Source: Rhabdophis nuchalis | Lineage: Eukaryota > Chordata > Lepidosauria > Squamata > Natricidae | Reading direction: 5' to 3' | Assembly (NCBI GenBank): GCA_039707465.1 | Contig: CM077647.1 | Location: forward strand, 172,482,663 to 172,546,662 | DNA: 64,000 nt | Shown here: piece after piece, positions 1 through 9,642 of the stretch | How positions within the stretch are numbered: the first letter of the stretch is position 1 | Layout of the letters: each line of letters starts with the position of its first letter | Program-made: the position numbers and the translations under genes | The notes under the pieces: model-generated | What the model saw: the letters and a program-made list of their open reading frames with translations, nothing else | Told to the model about the DNA's origin: nothing | Databases searched by the model: none

Positions 1-1162
1 CCTGGATGGGGAGTAGCAAGCTTTGACTCAACCCATCCAAGACCGAGTGGCTGTGGTTCCCGGCGTCCCGATATAGCCAGTTGGTTTCATCTCTGGCTAT
101 CGGGGGCGAGTCACTAGCCCCCGCGGAAAGGGCTCACAACTTAGGCGTCGTCCTGGACTCAGGGCTGTCCCTCGATGACCATGTGATGGTCGTGGCCAGG
201 GGGGCCTTCTATCAGGTTTACCTGATATGCCAATTGCGCCCCTTTCTAGATCGGGACGCCCTTCGCACCGTCACTTAAGCCCTCGTTATGTCTTGCCTAG
301 ACTATTGTAAGGCTCTCTACATGGGGCTCCCTTTGAGGAGCACCCGGAGACTCCAGTTAGTACAGAAGGTGGCCACGCGGGGGATCCTGGGAGCCTCATG
401 GTACTCCCACATAACACCTCTCCTGCGCGAGCTGCACTGGCTGCCTGTGGCCTGGGTGTGCTTCAAGGTGTTAGTAACCATCTTTAAATCGCTCCATGGC
501 ACGGGGCCTGGTTACCTGCGACACCGCCTCCTACCACATACCTCCCTTCGGCCTGTCCGCTCCCACAGAGAGGGCCTCCTCAGGTTGCCGTCCGCCGGTC
601 AATGCCGGGTGGCGACCCCCAGGGGGAGGGCCTTTTCTGTGGCGGGTCCAGCCCTCTGGAACGACCTGCCCCCCGAAATCCGCACCATCACGGACCTTCG
701 CCTCTTCTGCCGGTTGCTTAAAACGCACCTTTTTCATCTAGCTGGCCTGGCCTAGATCTAGACATAATTATTTTTAATTCAGTGATTTAATTTTAATAAT
801 AGGTTTTAATAGTTTTAATCAGATTTTAGCACAGACACACTAAATTTAATTCTATTTTAAGATGTGACTGTATTTATATTTTGATTGTTTTGTAGTGTTT
901 TTAATTCTTCTGTGCACCGCCCTGAGTCCCATTGGGGAGACATAATTATTTTTAATTCAGTGATTTAATTTTAATAATAGGTTTTAATAGTTTTAATCAG
1001 ATTTTAGCACAGACACACTAAATTTAATTCTATTTTAAGATGTGACTGTATTTATATTTTGATTGTTTTGTAGTGTTTTTAATTCTTCTGTGCACCGCCC
1101 TGAGTCCCATTGGGGAGATAAGTGCGGTATAGAAATGGGAATAAACTAAACTAAACTAAACT
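1..1162 (+). mobile_element. L2-like LINE, 3' part, cut by the window edge
   Basis: The sequence encodes the C-terminal part of a LINE ORF2 protein downstream of the RT domain, in two open pieces at 81-278 and 288-755. A TAA at 276-278 stands where the other copies have CAA (VTQALVTSRLDYC). The conserved tail includes LHWLPV, RSHREGLLR and FSVAGPALWNDLPP, and ends ...LAGLA-stop at 755. The 3' UTR ends with the family signature CTGTGCACCGCCCTGAGTCCC and an (AAACT)n tail. The UTR is internally duplicated: 760-937 repeats as 938-1115. It is a dead 5'-truncated copy; its start lies before the window. Confidence 0.85.
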
Positions 1163-1172
1163 ATTCAGAGCC

Positions 1173-1740
1173 CCTCTCCTGCGCGAGCTGCACTGGCTGC
1201 CTGTGGCCTGGGTGTGCTTCAAGGTGTTAGTAACCATCTTTAAATCGCTCCATGGCACGGGGCCTGGTTACCTGCGACACCGCCTCCTACCACATACCTC
1301 CCTTCGGCCTGTCCGCTCCCACAGAGAGGGCCTCCTCAGGTTGCCGTCCGCCGGTCAATGCCGGGTGGCGACCCCCAGGGGGAGGGCCTTTTCTGTGGCG
1401 GGTCCAGCCCTCTGGAACGACCTGCCCCCCGAAATCCGCACCATCACGGACCTTCGCCTCTTCTGCCGGTTGCTTAAAACGCACCTTTTTCATCTAGCTG
1501 GCCTGGCCTAGATCTAGACATAATTATTTTTAATTCAGTGATTTAATTTTAATAATAGGTTTTAATAGTTTTAATCAGATTTTAGCACAGACACACTAAA
1601 TTTAATTCTATTTTAAGATGTGACTGTATTTATATTTTGATTGTTTTGTAGTGTTTTTAATTCTTCTGTGCACCGCCCTGAGTCCCATTGGGGAGATAAG
1701 TGCGGTATAGAAATGGGAATAAACTAAACTAAACTAAACT
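1173..1740 (+). mobile_element. Second, nearly identical copy of the same LINE 3' end
   Basis: Positions 1173 onward repeat 417 onward at an offset of 756, through the ORF2 end (stop at 1511), the UTR and the (AAACT)n tail. The UTR is present only once here. Both copies end in the same tail followed by CTATTCAGAGCCC (1161-1173 and 1737-1749). That word is also VH flanking sequence (compare 21862). Either a second insertion with target duplication or a local tandem duplication would explain it; the identity favours a recent duplication. Confidence 0.75.
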
Positions 1741-2448
1741 ATTCAGAGCCCATCTTTATGGGCCCCTTTTATCTGCTTGGCAGAAGAGGGCAGCAGTATC
1801 TAAAAAAACCACAATTCTACATTTAACACAAATGAAAGTGTGGTTTCTTCTCTTAGTCTGATGGTTTCCTCTGCTGATATTGAACCATCACTCAATAGGT
1901 CTCTGGAGACCATCTTTCCCCAAAGAATTTCTCATCATTCTTTTCATTGGTCAGAAAAAAATAATTGTTTCCCTTTCCTACTTTTTCATTTGCAGACCAA
2001 GCTTGATGTGTTCGAAACAGTTCCTCTCTCTTTGCTCATTGTGTGCCCTCTTTGTTTATTCATAACTACAGATGGGGGGTGAAAGAAAAATGGGAAAAAA
2101 TATACTGCATGAAGCAAACCTCGCAGTATATTGGTGAATCTTCACACGGAGACAGTCAACTGGAAGGGAAGGAAGGGAACGAAAGGAGATAGTAAAAGGG
2201 AAGGAAAGGAAAGGAAAGGAGGAAGAGGACTTTGGAAGGAAAGTTAAATGTTTTTCAAGCAGTGGCCACAACAACATACAGAAAATACTTTTCCACCATC
2301 GTATTTTGTTGGTCCAGCTGTGAAACTGAGTATTGGTTTGTCTGTTTTGAATGGCTGAATATTTTTTCTCATTGTCTAGCAACTGAACGGTGAGTGTTTG
2401 TCTGAATGTTTTCCCATCACTAAGAATCCTTCTTTTGAAGAAGCAATA
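1741..2448 (+). repeat. VH unit upstream flank (segmental duplicate)
   Basis: There is no gene here. This block recurs in front of VH-A segments (compare 14950-15500, 21860-22160, 28980-29440). It contains the recurring words CAATAGGTCTCTGGAGACC and CATTTGCAGACCAAGCTTG and a short purine tract. The normal VH-A octamer is not found before the leader at 2449. Confidence 0.7.
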
Positions 2449-2667
2449 ATGGCACTCTGGATGAACCTCATTTCCTCAGAGGTATTATTTTCCCCTCCAA
2501 AGAGAGGGCCTATTCGTCAGGTTCTTGTGTTTACCTGTGGGAAGTCTTATTAAACAACCTTTTTTTCTAGGTGTCCAATGTGAGGTTCAATTGGTGGAGT
2601 CTGGAGGGGATGTGAGAAGATCTGGAGAGTCCCTCCATCTCTCCCGCCATACCTCGGGATTCACCTT
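2449..2667 (+). pseudogene. IGHV: VH-A variable segment, truncated by a LINE fragment
   Basis: The leader exon is 2449-2481 (MALWMNLISS) with donor GT at 2482. The acceptor AG is at 2569-2570 and the V exon starts at 2571 with framework 1 of the VH-A family. Three lesions are visible. The leader is 33 nt instead of 46, which puts it out of frame with the V exon. The first conserved cysteine codon TGC has become CGC (Arg) near 2645. The exon stops at about 2667, where an L2-like 3' end begins, so CDR1 to the recombination signal is missing. The same 13-nt leader deletion occurs in the VH-A pseudogene at 27242, so the two share a recent ancestor. Confidence 0.88.
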
Positions 2668-2913
2668 AATAATAATAATAATTTAATTTGTAAACCGCTC
2701 TCTCTCCCCAAAGGGACTCGAGGCTGTGCACAGGGAATTAAAAATACATATATAAAACCAACAGACATTGTAATACAAATTTAAAATGAATTAAACCTAG
2801 ACCCTGCGCTAAAATCCCCGACTCTCTAAAAACTAATACCCTTAAAAATCCCTAATAAAACAATTTGAATATTCAGCTTGAGGTAAATGGGTCGATTAAG
2901 CCAAGCCGGCCAA
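2668..2913 (-). mobile_element. L2-like LINE 3' end inserted into VH-A
   Basis: It begins with (AAT)n (the LINE tail read on the + strand), continues with the reverse complement of the 3' signature (CCCCAAAGGGACTCGAGG...GTGCACAGGGAATT), and ends near the stop region (AGCCGGCCA). The right junction lies only 5 bp before the octamer of the next VH-B. The rest of VH-A and the usual VH-A to VH-B spacer are gone, so insertion was accompanied by deletion. Confidence 0.8.
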
Positions 2914-2918
2914 ATCCT

Positions 2919-2926
2919 ATGCAAAT
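2919..2926 (+). promoter_or_regulatory. Ig octamer ATGCAAAT of VH-B pseudogene
   Basis: A perfect octamer stands 108 bp upstream of the leader ATG at 3034. The TTTAAATAAT box, the family's TATA-like element, follows at about 2950-2960. The promoter is intact although the gene is broken. Confidence 0.8.
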
Positions 2927-3033
2927 GAAGTCACTGAGTTGATTCTCCTTTAAATAATCACCAACACACAAAAGGGCATCACAGAGCCAAAGTTGTCACT
3001 TCTCTAAAGGAAGGGAGCTTTCCTTAGTCCCCA

Positions 3034-3250
3034 ATGGATCTTGCCATTCTTCTTCTGTGCTTAGTAGTCACTCCTGTGTGAGTATCTTCCAAGTAGACCT
3101 GAACAATGAGATAAACCAAAAACAAGGTTGTGGTCTAATTCCTGCTTTGTCATTCATTTAGATGTCCACTCTTCTGTCCAACTTGTGGAATCTGGGCCAG
3201 GAAGAGTGAGCTCTGGAGGATCCTTCAAATTAACGTGCAAAGTGACGGGT
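3034..3250 (+). pseudogene. IGHV: VH-B variable segment, truncated in framework 1
   Basis: The leader exon is 3034-3077 ([14 protein letters not shown]), followed by GTGAGT. It is 44 nt instead of the 46 of intact VH-B copies, so it would be out of frame. The acceptor is at 3160-3161, and the V exon from 3162 encodes framework 1 with its cysteine (LTCKVTG). At about 3250 the coding sequence switches to DNA that elsewhere lies between VH units (TACTCATTCCTGACC; compare 18100 and 20300). CDR1 to the recombination signal is therefore deleted. No signal sequence remains. Confidence 0.85.
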
Positions 3251-3455
3251 TACTCATTCCTGACCCTTTCTTTCTCATTTCACTCATATCCCTTAGCCTT
3301 CAAGTTAGTAATGCTATCATAAATTTATGTAAATTAAATCAGGACAAATAGTTAGGGTTGTAGATGTGAAAGGAAAATTGTGGGAGAGGAAGACTGATCA
3401 AGTGACTTAACCTTCCTATCTTATAAACTGGCTTTAAGTTCCCCATTAAAATTCT

Positions 3456-4021
<566 letters not shown>

Positions 4022-4059
4022 CACAGTGAGAGGAAGCAAAGGAGGAAGTGTGAAAAACC
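4022..4059 (+). promoter_or_regulatory. Recombination signal of VH-B, 22-bp spacer
   Basis: The heptamer CACAGTG (4022-4028) is perfect. The spacer is 22 bp (4029-4050) and the nonamer is TGAAAAACC (4051-4059, 7 of 9 to ACAAAAACC). This is the expected 23-type signal of a V segment. Confidence 0.88.
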
Positions 4060-5100
4060 TCTCGGCTTTTGCCTGAAGAAATTTGATGCATTCACATGAA
4101 TGGATTGAGATAATTTATTTCTTCTTTCAAGTTGCTGTTCTCTGCAGAGTAAAATAAACTATTATTGCAGCTCAACAAGAAGCGGTACTAGACTTCCGAG
4201 TAGCTGCTCATACCGGAGACAGCATCCTATTTGCTTCTTCTTTCTTTTCTCTTTCTTTTGTTTCTCTTCTCCTGTTTGCACACTTTTCTCAAGAACTGAT
4301 TGCAACATCATTGTGGTGGACAAGAATTTAGAGAAGCAATGTCCTGTTGATTGGGTTGATTACAAAGTCCTAAGAGTTGTGTAAACCCAGGTGTGTACTG
4401 GTTTTCAAATGATGTCAGTATTTGTGTGAAGTGGTAGGAATAGAAAGAATCTGATCAGTCACTTGACAGAGTTCTACTTCACTGATGATGATTTAATTCG
4501 GGTGAACTACATATGACATATAAGTCTATGAATGTCTACTAGTTCTAAGGAAAAAATGCTTCTACCAATTAAATGGATATATTTAATATTTTCATAAGCT
4601 TTCTAGAGACTGATTCCAAGTGAATAATATATTGTATTGTTTTATGTTTATTTCTTGAGTTATTGAACTCAGTTCTTTCAATCTATAAACTCTGGAGAAC
4701 TGCTGGAGATCAGAATTATTCTCCCAATCTCTATTTTCTAACCCATATAATGACGCTATCTTCAAACCCTGAGCCTGATGGGTCAATTCTATCTGCTTTG
4801 GCAGAAGAGGGCAGCAATGTCTAAAAAAATGAAATTCTCCATTTAACACAAATGAATGTGTGGTTTCTTCTGTTAGCCTGATCATTTCCTCTGCTGCTTC
4901 CCAATTATCACTCAATAGGACTCTGGAGACCCTCCTTCCCCAAGAGACTTTCTCTTAATACTTTTTATAGCTCTAAAATAAAATTGTTTCTTTTTTTTCT
5001 CCTTTGTCATTTGCAGACCAAGACTGTTATGTTTGAAGCTGTTCCCCTCTCTTGTTTCACTGCCTGCTTTATTTATCGATAACTACAGATGGGGTTGAAA
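4060..5100 (+). repeat. VH-B downstream flank and unit spacer
   Basis: No gene is seen. 4060-4590 matches 21121-21700 and 28251-28840 (CTCTCGGCTTTTGCCTGAAG, AATAAACTATTATTGC), so it is part of the duplicated unit. 4591-5100 is the next unit's upstream flank. The antisense reading frame at 4592-4915 follows the repeat and is not thought to be a gene. Confidence 0.7.
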
Positions 5101-5880
5101 GAAAAATTATATATATATATATTGAAAGAAAAATTATATATATATAATATAATAATATAATATAATATAATATAATATAATATAATATAATATAATATAA
5201 TATAATATAATATAATATAATATAATATAATATAATATAATATAATATAATATAATATAATATAATATAATATAATATAATATAATATAATATAATATAA
5301 TATAATATAATATAATATAATATAATATAATATAATATAATATAATATAATATAATATAATATAATATAATATAATATAATATAATATAATATAATATAA
5401 TAATATAATATAATATAATATAATATAATTAATATAATTAATATAATAATATAATAATATAATATAATATAATATAATAATATAATATAATATAATATAA
5501 TATAATATAATATAATTAATATAATATAATAATATAATATAATATAATATAATATAATATAATATAATATAATATAATATAATATAATATAATATAATAT
5601 AATATAATATAATATAATATAATATAATATAATATAATATAATATAATATAATATAATATAATATAATATAATATTTATATTTATATTTATATTTATATT
5701 TATATTTATATTTATATTTATATTTATATTTATATTTATATTTATATTTATATTTATATTTATATTTATATTTATATTTATATTTATATTTATATTTATA
5801 TTTATATTTATATTTATATTTATATTTATATTTATATTTATATTTATATTTATATTTATATTATTTATATTTATATTTAT
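5101..5880. repeat. Long AT microsatellite: (AATAT)n then (TTTATA)n
   Basis: After a short (AT)n with a repeated GAAAGAAAAATTAT word, an AATAT pentamer array with minor slips (TTAATAT) runs to about 5672. An uninterrupted TTTATA hexamer array follows to 5880. It is about 780 bp of pure A+T. It is likely to be a slippage or unpairing-prone region; length in the living genome may differ. Confidence 0.97.
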
Positions 5881-6776
5881 TGATCAGCTTATAAAACTAA
5901 CACACATATCTAAAAAAAAATTACACAACGTAATTCTTGGCTTGCTGTCTAGATGGTCTCTGGTGATGAGCCGATGAGCAGTAAGGGAAACAGTATGTCT
6001 CCTCCCTTAATTGGGGCCTAATAATAACAGGTTGTTGTGAAACAATTACCTATACTAATATACCCTGTCTAAGCTGATGCAATAAGGGGAACTGGCTTGG
6101 CTTAAGTGCTAGGCTCCTTGCCTTGCATGCAACATAGCCCCGGTTCAAATCCCAGTAAGGGGTGAGAGCTAATAAGCTCGAAATAGATCTATCCTGGTCT
6201 TTCTCTAATTTAATTTATTGATCAGCTCATAAAACTAACACACATATTAAAAAAAAAATTACACAACGTAATTCTTGGCTTGCTGTCTAGATGGTCTCTG
6301 GTGATGAGCTGAAAGGCAGGAAAGGAAACAGTATGTCTCCTCCATTAATTGGGGCCTAATAAAAACAGGTTGTTGTGAAACAATTACATATATATATATA
6401 TAAGGGAGGAGACATACTGTTTCCTTTCCTGCCTTTTGGCTCATCACCAGAGACCGTCTAGACAGCAAGCCAAGAATTACGTTGTGTAATTTTTTTTTAG
6501 ATATGTGTGTTAGGTTCGAATCCGGTTCGAATCCCAGTAAGGGGTATTGCCAGCTGATGAGAGCTAATAAGATCGAAATAGATCTATCCTGGTCTCTCTA
6601 TAAGTTAATTTATTGATCAGCTCATAAAACTAACACACATATCTAAAATATTATACAACGTAATTCTTGGCTTGCTGTCTGGATGGTCTCTTGTGATGAG
6701 CCGATAGGCAGTAAGGGAAACAGTATGTCTCCTCCCTTAATTGGGGCCTAATAATAACAGGTTGTTGTGAAACAAT
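5881..6776. repeat. Tandem tRNA-like SINE units with a foldback
   Basis: A unit opening TTATTGATCAGCTCATAAAA is present at 5876, 6218 and 6606. In the first unit a tRNA-like stretch carries a B-box-like GGTTCAAATCCC near 6132-6150, preceded by an A-box-like part. The unit closes with ...ATAGATCTATCCTGGTCT. In the middle unit the head (6231-6390) meets its own reverse complement (6399-6515) around a (TA)n core, forming a hairpin. The same architecture recurs at 48690-49390. It is a Pol III-type SINE head; no intact tRNA is present. Confidence 0.65.
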
Positions 6777-6843
<67 letters not shown>

Positions 6844-6888
6844 GTAGGTAGGTAGGTAGGTAGGTAGGTAGGTAGGTAGGTAGGTAGG
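6777..6888. repeat. (GATA)n followed by (GGTA)n
   Basis: A block of about 16 GATA units switches in one step to about 11 GGTA units. The switch suggests one A-to-G change in a unit followed by spread of the variant. Confidence 0.97.
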
Positions 6889-7195
6889 TCTTTGGTTGTT
6901 CGGGTTTTCTCCCACGTAGAATTGGAAGTATTTTCACGACGTTTCGATGAAGTCTCATTCATCATCTTCAGGCTGGTGCTTACGGCTTGGTGCTTCCAGG
7001 AGCAATGTGAGATCTCAGCCAGTTCCTCTTTTTAACTGCCAGTGGGGGTGTGACCTCATGGGGTGGGAGCTTGGCTGCATTCTGATTGGGTGGAGGTGTG
7101 TTCTGATTGGTAGGGGGTTTGGCTGTGCTCTGATTGGATGGGAGTTTGGCTGTGCTCTGATTGGATGGGGGCATGTTCTAGCCTACAGTCTGTAC
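6889..7195 (-). mobile_element. Fragment with hammerhead-like core and 30-bp-scale repeats
   Basis: Read on the - strand, 6900-7000 matches an arm of the palindrome at 51775-52017 (CCTGAAGATGATGAATGAGA, then GAAACGTCGTGAA). The + strand then shows four to five repeats of a CTCTGATTGG(A/G)TGGGAGTTTGG type between 7075 and 7180. This is probably the end of a retroelement. A Penelope-like origin is a guess based on the hammerhead-like motif. Confidence 0.45.
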
Positions 7196-7396
7196 CATAA
7201 ATTGTTTTAATTGGGTTTTAGATGGGGTCATGTTTTAACATTTTTAAATTTTAGCACAGGGATAATTTATTTAATTTGGTATTAATTATTTATATTTGTG
7301 ATATTGTGTGTTTTAATTTTCTGTGCACCGCCCCGGGTCCCTTTGGGGAGAGGGTGCGGTTATATAAATCCAAATAAAGTAAATAAATAAATAAAA
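7196..7396 (+). mobile_element. L2-like LINE 3' UTR
   Basis: The segment is AT-rich UTR with the TTTTAGCACAGG word and the terminal signature CTGTGCACCGCCCCGGGTCC, ending in (AAAT)n. No coding part is left. Confidence 0.8.
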
Positions 7397-7540
7397 TCAA
7401 TAAGTACGTGTGTCTGTGTCTGTGTGTCTCGGTGATTGAGCTCATTCCATTCATTCTGCACACATTTCTCAGGAGATTAGAAGAAGTTCTCTCTGGAGAA
7501 CTTCTAATCAGACACATTCTCCCAATCCACATTTTCATAC

Positions 7541-7541
7541 C

Positions 7542-7596
<55 letters not shown>

Positions 7597-8180
7597 TTAT
7601 TTTTCTATACCGCGTCCTCTCCCCAGGGGGACTCGGAGCGGTGCACAGGGAAAATTAAAACAACATAAAATATATACATAAATAAATACAATAAAAACAA
7701 ATTAAATCAACTGTCCCTGCACTAAAATCCCCATTTTAAAATTAACATTCCCTAACCCCTGAGGTAGAGACTAACCTAGGCCGGCCAAGCAGAAAAAGTG
7801 AGTTTTTAATTTCTGACGGAAGGAGCGGAGGTCCGTAGTTGTTCTAATGTCGGGGGGAAGGTCGTTCCAGAGGGCTGGGCCTGCCACAGAGAAGGCCCTT
7901 CCCCTGGGCGTCGCCCGCTGACAAAGTCTAGTGGACGGCACCCGGAGAAGTCCCTCTCTGTGGGAGCGAATCGGCCGGGAAGATGTATGGGGCAGAATCC
8001 GATCCCGCAGATAGCTAGGTCCCGAGCCATGGAGCGCTTTAAAGATGAGAACTAACACCTTGAAGCGCACCCGAAAGACGACAGGTAGCCAGTGCAGCTC
8101 GCGCAAGAGCGGTGTTACATGGGTATACCTTGCGGTACCCATTATTGCTCGCGCGGCTGCATTCTGGACCAGCTGAAGTC
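7541..8180 (-). mobile_element. L2-like LINE 3' end with (GATA)n tail
   Basis: (GATA)n at 7542-7594 is the tail of a LINE read in reverse. ORF2's C-terminal 123 residues are open on the - strand (7771-8142), including LHWLPV, RSHREGLLRV and WNDLPPDIRTT. The left part is nearly identical to 41053-41700, tail included, but the flanks differ. Both copies may come from one source element. It is truncated 5' and interrupts VH flanking DNA that resumes at 8181 (ATATAATGAAGGTCTC). Confidence 0.85.
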
Positions 8181-8828
8181 ATATAATGAAGGTCTCTTCT
8201 TATGCCAAGCCTGATGGCTCCCTTCTATCTCCAACAACCTGACATTCTCCACTTAATAAAAATAAAAGTGTGGTTTCAGCTGTTAGCCAGATGGTTTCCT
8301 CTGCTGCTTCCAAATTATTCATTCAATAGTTCACTGGAGACCATCCTTCTGCAAGAGAGTTTCTATAAGGTCTGTCTCTGTCTCTCTCTGTGTCTCTCTG
8401 TGTCTCTCTGTTTGTCTGCCTGTCTGTCTTTCTCTGTCTCTATTGTCTCTCTTTGTCTGTCCCTCTTCGTCTCTGTCTCTCTCTGTCTCTTCTGAGATAA
8501 AATCCTCTTTCTTCCATTTTCAGTTGCAGGCCAAGTTTGATACATTTGGAACACTTTTTTCCCTCTTGGTTCACTTTGTCCATTCATAACTATAGTTGGG
8601 GGATAATAAAAACATGCAGAGATTTGCATGGAACAAACCAAGCAGGCATATCGGTTCATTCTTAAATCGTGGTGAGGACGGGATGTGGCAGGAAGAATCA
8701 GGAATGGAAGGGAATTGCAGTAGAATCAGAAGGGAATTGGAAAGTATGAAAAAATGTAGTAGATGCAATGGACGGAGTCTTGTAAACCTTTGCCATTTCG
8801 CCTCTGTACACCCAGGTGTGTACTGGTT
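8181..8828 (+). repeat. VH unit flank with (TCTCTG)n; V exons missing
   Basis: This is duplicated-unit DNA (compare 14960-15500). It holds a CT/TG-rich microsatellite at 8366-8490, and then the words that elsewhere follow VH-B (CCCAGGTGTGTACTGG at 8810). Neither VH-A nor VH-B exons lie between, so both were deleted from this unit. It ends at the DIRS insertion. Confidence 0.65.
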
Positions 8829-8835
8829 TTTCTCC

Positions 8836-8958
8836 ATAAGGTGGGGATAGCATCCATGAATGGGTTAACTCCGCCTTTCTCTGATTGGACTGAGTCTGTT
8901 AAATATTAATTAGTACCACTATATAACCCTCTGCCCATGGACCTAGCCCTTTCTTTCG
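8836..8958 (+). repeat. Left inverted terminal repeat of the DIRS element
   Basis: It starts ATAAGGTGGGGATAGCATCC and ends near CCTTTCTTTCG. It is the near-perfect reverse complement of 14547-14669. It contains a TATATAA box at 8920-8926, which could be the element's promoter. Confidence 0.92.
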
Positions 8959-9375
8959 ACTCAGTCTCCTCTGAAGACATTCCTTATCCCATTCTGCAAA
9001 GATTATCTCTGAGGATTTGTGTTGGCTAACTGCTAAAAACTACCCCACAGGACTGTCTGATTCTGGGGTTTGTGAGACTCACCAAATTGTCGGCCGTGTT
9101 GGGCTTGCAGCCTAGGCCGGTGGTCTCAGGGGCTTTGGTGGCCTCTTTAGGCCCGGCCCGGAGTGCGGAGGCAACCTTCGCGGGAGTCCAGGCGCCCTGA
9201 CGTGAGGGGCCGGAAAGCTCGTCGCTCCCTGCGAGGTGAGCTGGTTAACAGCTCCCAGGCACCAGAGAAGGGCCTCCATAGCCGGTGTGAGCGACGCGAG
9301 AGCGGCTCCTAAACCGGCAGGCGACTGCGGCGTCTGGGGTGGGCCGCGGTTTGGCGGTCGGAAAAGGCGCGAACC

Positions 9376-9584
9376 GCCATCTTGGTGAGGTCGGGGCGAC
9401 GCGGCCTGTGACGACAACGCGCCGCCATCTTGGTTGCGTCCCTCGCACGGCAGCCATTTTGGAGGACCGGAAGTCCGCCGACGGCCATTTTGAGTGTCCG
9501 GACCTTAGGCGGCGGCCATTTTGGGAGCTGGAAGTCAGGCAGCGGCCATTTTGAAGACACTATAAGTTCCGGCCGCCATTTTGG
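9376..9584 (+). promoter_or_regulatory. Seven YY1-like sites in the DIRS 5' leader
   Basis: GCCAT(C/T)TTG begins at 9376, 9424, 9453, 9484, 9515, 9545 and 9575, several preceded by GCC or GCG. The reverse complement, AANATGGC, is the core of the YY1 consensus. The last six are spaced 29-31 bp apart, about three helical turns. They lie between the TATA box and the first gag ATG. Binding is inferred from the motif only. Confidence 0.6.
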
Positions 9585-9642
9585 ACGCTAGTTTGAGGCC
9601 TAGATAGCTGCCGACCGCAAGACAACAGGCTAACGCTGCGCT

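Noticed and set aside
5101..5880. Centromeric or origin-like satellite
   Set aside because: It is a simple AATAT/TTTATA microsatellite next to SINE units; nothing points to a centromere.
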